Shown here piece after piece: positions 54,614-64,000 of a stretch of DNA of 64,000 bases. The notes below the pieces were generated by a model. That model saw nothing but the letters and a program-made list of their open reading frames with translations, did no database searches and was not told where the DNA came from. Within the stretch, counting starts at the first letter, position 1, and the number at the start of each line of letters is the position of its first letter. This stretch comes from Stictocephala bisonia (Eukaryota > Arthropoda > Insecta > Hemiptera > Membracidae), in the NCBI GenBank assembly GCA_035578905.1, contig JAQJVL010001104.1, positions 1 through 64,000 of the forward strand. Reading direction: 5' to 3'. Position numbers and translations under genes: made by a program.

Positions 54614-55843
54614 CTATTAAATCATTGTTAGAAATTTTATTGAAACTCAACAACTAAATATTTATATACCGTATATACTCAAATCTAAGCCGCACTATTT
54701 TGACCGCAAAAACAAGGGTGCGGCTTAGATTCGCGTGCGGCTTACATTCGCCCAATTAGAGTTGAAATGCCAAGTGGTGCTAAAAGCATTTCTGAGGGCA
54801 AAAAACCAATTATTTAAACTTTTGGGCTGTGAAATGGAGGGTCTATGCAGTGTTTTCTCAGACAGCTGCACAGTCACTAGTTAATTTATACAGTCGGTCA
54901 GTCAGGTGCAGTGGTGAGATAAGGATCACGGAGGGGAGGGGAAGGGGGTGTGTGATGGGGAGAGGCTTCAAACAGGTTTGCAGGGGGGAGGGGAAGGGAG
55001 ATTGATGGGAGGAAGCAACATTGCGATAACTCAGTTTTTGTGCTAGGTGAGGGACGCATTCTCTTTCCCACTTCCTTTCATAACATTCTGTTATCCTGTC
55101 TTCTCCTTTCAACCTCTGTCCTTCTAGGACAAAATATGCGTCTTCAATACTTTTGAGTTTTGACTCACTCACTAGTTCCAACAGCTGTGAACTACCGGCT
55201 CACTAACAATGAAACACGTGTGAAATCACAACAATTTTATTTTATTTGAACAAATAAAAACAAAGGGTACATCAATAACAATGACTAAAATAATATTAAA
55301 ACTGACAATATTAAACAAAATGTTCATAATTGTACATAGGAATAGGCTATAATAATAGTTTAGTAATGAACAACATTTTTAGTAATGTCTGGCACAGATT
55401 AGGTAATATTTCAACTGATAAACTAATTAATGAAATTTCTATAAACTATTAGATGCATTTCAGTTTTAAATCAATCATGAATTATTTAAATAACAAACCA
55501 TCTTGAGAATATAAAAAAAATCACAATTATAACACCCGAAGGAAAGATGAACTAGTTAAAGAGCATTAAAGAGCAGTAAATTTATAATGTAGGCCTAATA
55601 ATTGAACAATTTTATACTGTTTTTGGGAAAAAGGGGTTTTTAAGACACTATTCATGTATGGATGTACTTGCAAGATTAGCAAGCTTCTCAAAAGCAATAT
55701 TGAATAAAGATCTTTTGATTTGATTTATTGAGAAAAGTAAAACATCATGAAATACTAATTAACACAGGAACATGGGCAATAATAAAGTAACATTCAATGA
55801 ATAATAGCCTAAAGATCTCAAATTGCATCTAAGTAACTTTGAT

Positions 55844-55932
55844 AACCTACAATTAAACCCGCTTAAGTAACTTAGGTAACTTACAATTAAACCCACTTAA
55901 GTAACTTACGTAACTTACAATTAAACCCGCTT
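55844..55932. repeat. 34-bp tandem repeat, 2.6 units, at the transposase stop
   Basis: AAC(C/T)TACAATTAAACCC(G/A)CTTA units begin at 55844, 55878 and 55912, an exact 34-bp period. The last unit abuts the transposase stop codon (55933-55931). Confidence 0.9.
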
Positions 55933-57344
55933 AGTCACTGTCAGAGTCCATCACAAATCCTGTGAAGCATTGCAGTGGACGTTTGATGCCAGATGTTGAG
56001 GCTACTCCAGATGTTGAGGCTACTGGTTCTGACGGTTGACCTTCCTCACTACTACTTGCAGGATCCTTGTCATTACCGTCTGTGTCTGACTCTGTTCCTG
56101 ATGAAGAACTGGATTCATCTTGGCTTGGAGAATAATCTTCATCTGCGTCATCGTCGTCTTCGTACAGCAGATTATCTTCCGACCCATCTAAGGAGTTTGA
56201 GATGGAGCACTTTTTGAATGACTTGCGTACCATCTCTTCTGGGATGCTATTCCAGGCTCTTAAAACCCAATTGGTAATTTCAACGAGAGGAGCTTTCTTG
56301 ACTTTTCCCGTTCTAGTCACATTGTCAAGGTTGTTCTCCAACCACTCGCAGTACAGTTTTCTGATTTTGTCCTTGAAGGGTTTGTTGAGACACACATCCA
56401 GTGGTTGCAGTATGCTTGTCATACCTCCTGGTATGACAACTTGGCAGCATTTATGGCGCTTCATTTGATCTTTTAAATCATCCGTCAAATGGCCACGGAA
56501 TGCGTCAAGAACAAGAAAATTGTTGAGGTTCAAATTGGCCCCGGGTCTCTTCATCCAAATGCATCTAAACCAGTCCATCATTAATTCTTCTGTCATCCAT
56601 CCCTTTTCCTGTACTCTAATTTCAACTCCTTGGGGAAAGATGACATTTTTTGGCATGCACTTCCTTTTGAAAATTATCATAGGCGGCAATTTCTTGCCAT
56701 CAGCTGTACAGGATAACATAACAGTGATTCTCATCTTTTCATAACCACAGGTTTTCAAACTTACACTTTTGGCACCTTTTTTATCAACTGTGTAGTTCAT
56801 TGGCATGTCAAAAAACACTGGGGTTTGGTCGCAATTTCCCATTTGACCTGGTAGAAAGTTTTTGCTCCGTCTTAGGTTGATAACATACCTCTGAAATTCA
56901 ACGAGCTTATCTTCAAAATCGTTCGGCAGTTTCGAGGCAATGTGAGTCCTCCTTCTCAGACTTAGGCCATTTCTTCTTAAAAATCTAACACACCAACCTT
57001 CAGAAGCCTTGAATGATGTCCTGGGAATGTTCAGTTCTCTTGCTGTTTTATTGGCCTTCAGCCTGATCATGCTATACGTAACACCTAGGCCTTTGTTACG
57101 TTGTTCTTTCACATATTCAAGAACTTGGTTTTCCATTTCAACATACCTTCCGCGTTTGGGGCCTGTCATAGCTTTCTTCGTACTTTTCATTTTGAAAATT
57201 TTCAATCTGTCTTTCTTCCAACGTCTTAACATTAGTCTCATCTACTCCAAATTGGCGCATTGCTGCTCTGTTTCCATTTTCGTCTGCATAACTAATTACT
57301 TTCCTTTTGAAAGAAGCCATGTAATGGCATCTTTGACTAGCCAT
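55931..57344 (-). pseudogene. Pogo-family transposase, intact except for one 1-nt insertion
   Basis: Starts MASQRCHYMASFKRKVISYA with a Brinker/CENP-B-type N-terminal HTH. Near 57236 an extra base after DETNV puts RRWKKDRLK in the next frame, which then stays open for 430 codons to TAA at 55933-55931. It contains a second HTH (TARELNIPRTSFKASEGWC), the DDE_1 core with MGNCDQTPVFFDMP, NFLVLDAFRGHL and QPLDVCLNKPFKD, and an acidic Asp/Glu/Ser-rich tail. About 470 residues in all, with all three catalytic Asp present. No C-terminal PIP box, unlike the Tigger at 40967. Confidence 0.93.
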
Positions 57345-58505
57345 AGTTTGGTGTTCACTACATTCACTACTTACTAACTAAATACGGTAACACTTTCACT
57401 AATCACTACTTACTAATTAAATAATATTTTGACTAAATAATTTCAATTAGGTTAAGTCAGCATAGCAATAGGCTAGTTCACAATAAACCAAACAACAACA
57501 GTGACTTTTGTTTTGAGTTTTTATTTGTTTCTCCTTTCATCTGTCATTTGCCGGCTGTAGTAGCTTGCCAACCTCAAATAATTGTTTGCCCTTTTTGAGG
57601 GTAATTTTAGAGTTAGAGGGTATTTTCTAAGACAACAATATTCATGTTTAGCCGGTAAAAATATAATTACAGTAATGATAAGTTATTCTTTTGATATGGT
57701 TTTAAGATTTGAAGCTAAAAACCAATGTCTCTATCATAAAATAACAATAGGTAGATAGCCAAAAGGGTAATTTTTAGATTTTGGTTGGCAGCACTATCCA
57801 AAAGATGAGAATAATTGGCTTGAAAGACAGTGGGGAGAAATGTAGAAGGGTGGGAAGGGGAAGTGGTTTGTTTTGCAATAGAAGTGGGTGACGTCAAAAT
57901 GAGGTCACCAATCAGGGATAGGAGGGGCGGGGCTTAGCGGTATTTGTTTTCTTCCACTTGTCATCTTGTTCTTTGTCCTACATGAGCTTGTTCTGTACAA
58001 GATAAGGTTTGTGGCTCTACAGAGAAGCTTCTGTGGGTAGAGCACATGAACAGGTGATTGTTAAACACAGTGTAGGACTGTATCGGTCTCTCTCACTTCC
58101 TTTCCTTCTTGAAGCAGTTTAGCCTCAGTGTCCAGTTAACACTTGCCGTATCCAGTCGCTTTACTGGGTAGATACTTTGCCTATGAATTATGGAATACTC
58201 TTGTGTAAAACTAGTTTTGGGACAAATGGGTATAAATAAAACAAGTTTATTACTAGTTTTTATTTAAATACATCATGTAACTAAGTAACTTATACCAATA
58301 CTTCATTTGTAAATACACTTTACATGACTTTCGTCAATTAATAGAGCTCATTTTGTGATCGCTAGATTGCCGTTTTTCCTGGATAATATTGCCCGGTAAA
58401 CTGGGTGCGGCTTAGATTCGAGTGTGGCCTTTTTTACCTAATTTTCAATCAAAAACAAGGGGTGCGGCTTAGATTTGCGTGCGGCTTAGATTCGAGTATA
58501 TACGG

Positions 58506-60547
58506 TAACTTTATAGTTTAATATACTTCATTTATAATTATAAGCATTAATTTAACATATACATTTTAAAATTAAGATAAAAGATGCAAATAGTAGCTGT
58601 ATGAGAACTCATTTAATTTCATATGAAATCTGCAATTTTATTCAAAACTTACCAACTTAATTTTATACTATAATTTTTTCTTATTTTATGGGTTTTATGT
58701 TTATTTTACAGGTTTTGTATGCAAATTTTGTCCACTTTCATTTTGTTACGTAACAAACTGATTCTGTAAGCTTAAATAAGGAAGAAAGTTGAGTAACACT
58801 TCTTTTAAATGCTTAGTTTTCAATATTAGATAAATATAAGCATTCTAGTTTCATTCCATTTTTTTTCATACAGTTTTTTTGTCAGTAAAATAACCTGATT
58901 AAAATTTTAAGTTAATAACTAAATTCTACACCTTAAATTTTAAAATTTGTGATCCCTTATCACAAGTGTAACTCAACCATTTAAGTTCCACTTCAGCAAA
59001 AGTATATTAAGAACATCTTACACCACCTCTGAAAGAACACAATGAAAATAATATGATTCATTGTTTGAGTGTCAACTCTGCAATCACATACGATTGATAG
59101 TTTGTAAATTCCCACCTAATAATTCATATGTATTTTCCCACAATCAGGCAAAATGTATAAGCATGGTTGATTAGCCTTCAAGGGAGGCTCATTCCACTAA
59201 TGACAGTCGCAGGGGACTCTACATGTTCAGGTTAATGCCAGCTGGTTTTCAGCGAGAAAGTAATTGTTAAGGCCCATAGAGCAAGAGATCAATTCAGGTG
59301 GTTTTATTTATTTATTTTTTAATTTATTTTCAAAACTTAAATTGCCTTGCAAAGCTTAGGATTATCTTGCATGATAAGAAGATGCTGAGTAGATGAGATA
59401 TTTTTATACCTCCCAACAGTACAGCTGTGCGTCAAATCCAAGATGGTTTAAAAGTTTTTTAATTTTGGTTCTGATCCCCATTGTACCTGTTTTCTTCCGA
59501 GCACTATTTTTAAAGTGATCAATCTAAGTGGCTGACAGATACTGTATATAATTCCTGTATTTCAGCTTAGTACCATGAAAACATATATTTAGTTTCTAAT
59601 TAGCTATTTGTTATTCAAAAGGAAAATAATGAGTACCATAATTTTTTTAAATGTTCTTCCAAAATGATAGAAATAAGGTCTAATTCCGAAAACTGTGAAA
59701 GTACTTTTAATGCGACTGTTCTCATTAATTACTTCAGATCGTAGAACTTAAGGTACAGTCAAACTCTTATAATTCTAACTGATTGGCACAAAGGAATATT
59801 CTGATTATGATTAGTTTCCAAAATGCATATATGAAGTAGGCTGAATGTTGTTAATTTGTTTTTGATATTAATAATTTAAAATTATTTTTTAAACTTCAAA
59901 GTTGAAGTAAGGACATCTCAATCACTAGACTTAAATAAGGCTAAATAAGTAAGCATTGTTTTCAACTTGTAATAAGCTATACTGTTGTTTGTCATTTCAT
60001 CTATACTGCTTTTCACACTTAAACATTTGAAAAGCAATACCTTCAGACTGGATCTACCTTTTGAAGTTAGTTTGGAGCACAGTTTTCATTAATACTAGCT
60101 CTTTACAATGATTAAAACACAAAATGGGCTTCTATTAACATTTTGTCTTACCGCTGACGGCCTGTAATTCCACAGGTGATATACAATAAACAACTACATA
60201 GAATTATAGCTAACTATCATCACTAATGGCCTACTTATATTTGTTGTTATTACTTAAGTAGTTTTAAAGCTAGCAAGCTGTTTCCAGGCTTAATTGTCAC
60301 TATACTGTATACCGAATGTTTTTTTTTCAAGAACCACTTTTTAGGGTTACGGGGTCCTAAAATAGATTTAAGGATACACTTGCAAACAACATTTTTCTTT
60401 ACCATCACAATACAATCTCTACCCTACGCATATGGGAGAGTATAAAAATTGGAAAACTAATAATTATAGCCAGATTTGTCCTTTAAAACCTTTTCTTTTT
60501 AAATGTTTCTGTATGTAGCAAAGCACAAGAAGTTAGTTAGTTGTACC
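58506..60547. other. AT-rich part of the last AGL intron
   Basis: No exon, element end or tandem repeat recognised over 2 kb. Confidence 0.35.
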
Positions 60548-60765
60548 CTTGATTATATACACCTACAATAGATAAATCATCTAATAGGAATATTTGTGGC
60601 AGTAATTTTGTTAGTTAGTGTGGCCCGCAACCACAGCTGGTTTAAACTGCATTACATTTACATGGAACTACACTAGCGCTCCACAATGGACCACAAAAAC
60701 AGCTGGTATTTTGAGACTCAAAATTTAACATTGGATGGGAAATCTATTTGTGTATAAAATCAATG
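60548..60765. mobile_element. MITE with 8-bp target duplication, second copy (218 bp)
   Basis: Flanked by GTTGTACC (60540-60547) and GTTGTACA (60766-60773). Ends CTTGATTATATA and AAAATCAATG. The interior is nearly identical to 33866-34123 but lacks an internal segment of about 40 bp. Confidence 0.82.
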
Positions 60766-60884
60766 GTTGTACATAAAACATTGTATGTTTTTAACTATGA
60801 TCTCAGTAATTGATATACCATTATAGAAGAGTGACCAAGAGAACGGTTATTCCAAAAATTACACTGCAGTAACAAAAGACTTAC

Positions 60885-61121
60885 CTCCAAGACACAGCCC
60901 ATACTCCATGCTTGAGTAGCACAACTCCCTCGGCAGAACGATCCATTACTGTTGGTCAACTCAGGGAGACCTCGCCATAAAGAAGTCTGCAAACTGCTGT
61001 AATGGCGAGAAAGTAATGTATGTGTCTGAGATATTGTCTTTATCAGACAACTTGTACCACCATGTTGCTCAGCAAAATGAAGCCGAGCACGCAGGAAGAA
61101 ACCAATAGGCCACACCCACTC
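60885..61121 (-). CDS. AGL: AGL penultimate coding exon
   Basis: 237 nt, phase 0 on both sides (acceptor AG at 61123-61122, donor GTAAGT from 60884). Encodes EWVWPIGFFLRARLHF, SQTHTLLSRHYSSLQTSLWR, GLPELTNSNG and CATQAWSMGCVLE. These match in order the end of the GH133 amylo-alpha-1,6-glucosidase domain of glycogen debranching enzyme (W.WPIG.FLRA, WRGLPELTN, C.TQAWS). The enzyme is cytosolic and completes glycogen phosphorolysis by transferring and hydrolysing branch-point glucose. Confidence 0.95.
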
Positions 61122-61785
61122 CTGTGCATTAAAAAAAGTGTAAAAGGTATATTACAAAAGCTGTTTTAACCATCTAATTTTAACCTGTACATAGGCTTGA
61201 AGTCTTCAATAGTCAATGGGATGTAGGTTTTTAACACATGGCAAATTATCAACATTCACGTTGTGCAAGAGAGAAATTACTCAGTACTAAATAGTTAAAG
61301 GATGAGTGAATGGTACACAGGGTTAGGTCACTTACCCTGGAGTGCAAAGTCTGGAAACATCCAAATATATTTTTTAAGGACAAAATTTTCTGAAGCTGGT
61401 TTAAACTTAATACTTGCCACAAGTTTATAGTTATTTCCTAATGTTATTTCCTACTTATTATTTTCAAACTGGTTTTAGAATACAGTTTTGATAGTTTTTA
61501 TACAATGGTTTCAAAGTCCTAAGCACACTTCCTCCTATCACTCAAGAATCTGCATTTGGGTTCTTCCGACCGGGGCTCTCCACACAATTTTGGAGTAGCA
61601 GGTTTTTGAGTAAAAAAAGTATAAAGTTAATGAACTGTGAAAACAAGTTAAAATCCAGTACTTTTTTATTCTAACTAGGTTGAAAATTACTAAACCTTAT
61701 AAAATTTTGAATTGCATAGCCTGTTCTTACATATGAGACGCCGACACAACATCGTGCATATTTTAAGACGAATATGAATGTATTT

Positions 61786-62013
61786 TTTTTTTTTTACCTT
61801 AGTATTGCCTGAAGATCTTGAATATGTTTCTTTACTCCAATGTACATTTCGCCGCTAGGAGATTGAACAATATCTCCGGCATCTTCAAGGAGATATTGTT
61901 CTAAAATATTTTAGAACAATATCTCCTTGAAGATGCCGCACCTAGCGGCAAAATGTACATTGGAGTAAAGAAACATATTCAAGATCTTCAGGCAATACTA
62001 AGGTAAAAAAAAA
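61786..62013. repeat. Long near-perfect palindrome
   Basis: Centred at 61917/61918 (GTTCTAAAATATTTTAGAAC). Arms pair outward through GGAGATATTG, TTCAAGGAG, then CTAGGCGGC-type and TACATTGGAGTAAAG sequence, to TTACCTTAGTATTGCC and its complement plus flanking T/A runs. The left arm has an extra ~17-bp copy of GATTGAACAATATCTCC. About 95 bp of right arm pairs with no loop. Confidence 0.9.
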
Positions 62014-62070
62014 TTTCATTTATAAAATCAGATCTTGAAACTGGGTTCATAAAAGAATATGAATGATTTT

Positions 62071-62145
62071 ATGAGTGTAGTCTAGTTACTAACTGAGTTC
62101 GACTGTTCCTCAGAAAGGGACATTTATTAATAGCCCAATAGACAG
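62071..62145 (+). repeat. SINE tail fragment
   Basis: GAGTGTAGTCTAGTTACTAACTGAG, then TTCCTCAGAAAGGG and TTATTAATAGCCCAATAGACA, resembles 5690-5805 and the SINE at 530-640. No tRNA-like head. Confidence 0.5.
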
Positions 62146-62427
62146 GTCAACTAAGGGACCTATATCTTAACATGGAATCCGAACTACATAATTACACACA
62201 TTTTTTGTGCTGACAGTAGAAACTGCAGTTATTTTAGTGACAATATGTTAAAGCTACTGTGCAACCATAACACAGGATAATATACACTAATAAAAGTGAT
62301 CTCATATTTTCATGTATCATAAAATAAATATGGAAAATAATGTGGTTTATCTCTAGTAATAAACAGTGTAATAGAGTCAAATTCATATGTATGAGTTAAA
62401 ACGTTAGCTCCTCTTTTCTCTCACGTT

Positions 62428-63018
62428 AGCTTTCTGTAATGTTCTTGTATTGATTGGGTGTGGCATTACCATCAAGATTCGTTCATGTGGGAGAATGCCA
62501 AGGATCACTATTGTGGTGAGAATGAGTCGGAGAGCTCTCTGTAATGTTCTTGTATTGATTGGGAGTGGCATCGCCATCAAGATCCGTTCCTCTGGAGAAA
62601 CTGAGTGGAGAGAAACTAAGACTTGTTCGTGATCGGAAGACCATTTAGATTCCTGATATTAGTTGAATGGGAGCAACTGATAATTGTTTGTGTAATGACT
62701 ATATACAATATGTTGGAGTACAAAGATTCGTTCTCCGTGCTGTGATAATCCTTGAAACACGATTCTGGGAAAGATTTTTAATAGCAGTAGATGTGTCTGT
62801 AAACTGCTACCGATGGTTTCCCATGACACCAGCGGCAAGTCCCGTGCCAGTATCGTTTGACCATTCGTGGAAGGGGATTGAGCCTGTGGCTGTGGCGCCA
62901 GGCTTCCTTCAATTGCGCGCTTTGATTGTTCGTTACGATAGCTTTCCTGCCACACACAAGAGAGTTTATAATGGACAGTTGTTGGAGTTTGTACTCAAGG
63001 TCGAGGATTATGCTGGAT
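62428..63018. other. GC-richer island with a 105-bp duplication and an uncharacterised frame
   Basis: TGTAATGTTCTTGTATTGAT occurs at 62435 and 62540, starting two related ~105-bp units (..GGCAT.(A/G)CCATCAAGAT.CGTTC..). Downstream, 62667-63018 is open on the plus strand for 117 codons and overlapping minus-strand frames are also open. Neither product was recognised. Base composition is clearly richer in G+C than the surrounding intron, which suggests an inserted sequence (element fragment or retroposed copy). Not AGL coding sequence. Confidence 0.4.
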
Positions 63019-63530
63019 AGATGGCTACGAATTTTAATTGATTAAAACCTGAAATGGGGATAAAATTTAGTTTTAAGAAATAATTTAATACTATAATTTA
63101 TTTTGAATTGTAAGAATAAAATTAGTTATTTTCTCAATTTTATTTTATTCCAGCAAAAATAGTCTAAAACCAGATTGAAAATAGAATTTTTTCAACTGAT
63201 CAAGGACCAAAATTGTGAGGAAACTTATTGTAACACATTATTATGGCAAGTTAAGTTTAACCAACATCAGCAAATGTTTCATTCTCTTAAGTGTTCTATT
63301 TTTTAAAAAGGGTGGTCTTTCTTTTAATAAAGTTTGTGCTTCTGAGATTGACTAACCAAAATAGTGGTGAGAGAAGTCCCATTAATACTTAACAGCCAAC
63401 ATATGCACAGTGCAAGTCTTGACATAAAGAACTGACCTCAGTTAGAAGCTATCACAAAAAAAAACCATCATTCCTCACAGACTAAAACTAACTTAACGTG
63501 AGGTTTTTAAATCAATCACAAGATACTCAC

Positions 63531-63716
63531 AGGACCCTGATGATAGTTAAAACCATGAGCCACTTTGGGGTCAGAGGACTGGTTTTCGTTATCATAGTCC
63601 CCACAATAAGCCCAATCACTTGGGTCCAGTGTCTTCATTCCCAAGGGACCAAGAAGGTGTTCCTCAGCAGTTTTCAACGCTTGCCATGCATTTGCCGGTG
63701 TGAACAGCTCCGGGGC
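63531..63716 (-). CDS. AGL: AGL upstream coding exon
   Basis: 186 nt, phase 0 on both sides. Encodes [50 protein letters not shown] and HGFNYHQGP before GTGAGT. The [12 protein letters not shown] and [13 protein letters not shown] series is diagnostic of glycogen debranching enzyme; the Glu-Trp after the splice comes from the next exon. Earlier exons lie beyond the right edge. Confidence 0.95.
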
Positions 63717-64000
63717 CTGTCATATACCAGAAATATTACCACAGCCACTAGTAATATAACCCCATATTATCACAACAATGGATAATACAGGGTCAATATA
63801 TATATGGCAACCTATCATGGACATATAGATGGTGACATGTGTCTATGGTAGGTTGAAGTATATGCAATAAACTACCTAAAACTTAATTCATAATAAATAA
63901 ATGTTAACTCTATACATTAAATCTATTTCCTATTACTTAGGAGGTTAATATACAACTAAATAGTGTGATGAAGTCTACCAGTTCCCTCATAGCAAACTCT
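63717..64000 (-). other. AGL: AGL intron at the window edge
   Basis: No upstream exon recognised. CAACCTATCATGGACATATAG and CTATGGTAGGTTG (63809-63857) form a small imperfect inverted repeat. Confidence 0.5.

Larger units (their letters stand above)
54669..58505 (-). mobile_element. Pogo-family DNA transposon (3,837 bp)
   Basis: TA flanks at 54667-54668 and 58506-58507. The ends CCGTATATACTC(A/G)AATCTAAG and their complement are inverted. Subterminal (G)TGCGGCTTAGATTCG motifs recur in both orientations, about three times at each end. The transposase is on the minus strand. A G-rich tract lies at 54910-55005 and a 34-bp triplicated repeat at 55844-55932. Confidence 0.93.
54614..60884 (-). other. 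AGL: Last AGL intron (6.27 kb)
   Basis: Bounded by GTAAGT at 60884-60879 and an AG acceptor at 54615-54614. Contains the pogo-family element (54669-58505) only 55 bp from the acceptor and an 8-bp-TSD MITE (60548-60765). The remaining 58506-60547 is AT-rich with nothing recognised. Confidence 0.75.
61122..63530 (-). other. AGL: AGL intron between the last two internal exons
   Basis: Bounded by GTGAGT at 63530-63525 and TGCACAG before 61121. It holds the long palindrome (61786-62013), a SINE fragment and a GC-richer island (62428-63018). 61124-61785 and 63019-63520 are AT-rich with nothing recognised. Confidence 0.8.

Noticed and set aside
54858..55181. 107-codon minus-strand frame in the pogo element
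   Set aside because: It crosses a G-rich low-complexity tract downstream of the transposase stop; no family match.

Overview
This is a eukaryotic, AT-rich, intron-containing window that is unusually crowded with transposons. The three host genes are animal genes of insect type, with GT-AG introns of several kb. The mobile elements (Bel-Pao LTR element, PHD-bearing LINEs, piggyBac, pogo/Tigger, DUF4817-type mariner, a tRNA-headed SINE) are a typical insect mix. A large-genome insect, possibly a hemipteran, is an inference; nothing here fixes the species.

Host genes. (1) Minus strand, 1905-2059: first coding exon of an RNF185/RNF5-like RING E3 ligase; the rest lies beyond the left edge. (2) Plus strand, 18720-50221: a complete theta-class glutathione S-transferase gene. 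Five exons with mutually consistent splice phases give a 231-residue protein, spread over 31.5 kb by four TE-filled introns. (3) Minus strand, 63716-54560: the last three coding exons of glycogen debranching enzyme (AGL), convergent with the GST gene. Its UGA stop is followed in frame by 82 more sense codons ending in a strongly hydrophobic segment.

Mobile layer, left to right. 0.5-9 kb: a SINE, a 65-bp minisatellite, a degenerate tandem array, a ~0.8 kb TIR element split by a piggyBac-type non-autonomous element, a Merlin/ISXO2 relic, and a ~190-bp tandem array in a LINE 3' tail. 9172-17046: a nearly intact, young Bel-Pao retrotransposon (two near-identical LTRs, 5-bp target duplication CCCAG) inserted into that LINE. 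GST intron 1: a second TIR-element copy, then a third split by a 5.6 kb LINE that was itself split by a deleted piggyBac copy. GST intron 2: a LINE 3' fragment, and a second LINE split by a 1.5 kb foldback element, an 8-bp-TSD MITE and a mariner with ~400-bp TIRs. GST intron 3: a near-intact Tigger transposon carrying a deleted piggyBac. GST intron 4: a Tigger relic. 50-54 kb: a second copy of the piggyBac-type element, inverted relative to the first. AGL intron: a pogo-family transposon with one frameshift, a MITE copy, a long near-perfect palindrome and a GC-richer island of unknown nature.

The host genes do not form a pathway with one another: ER-associated ubiquitin ligation, detoxification and glycogen breakdown. 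The main biology here is nested transposition, from which insertion order and element ends can be read directly, plus a candidate C-terminal extension of AGL. Junctions and phases were read by eye; no alignment or database search was run.
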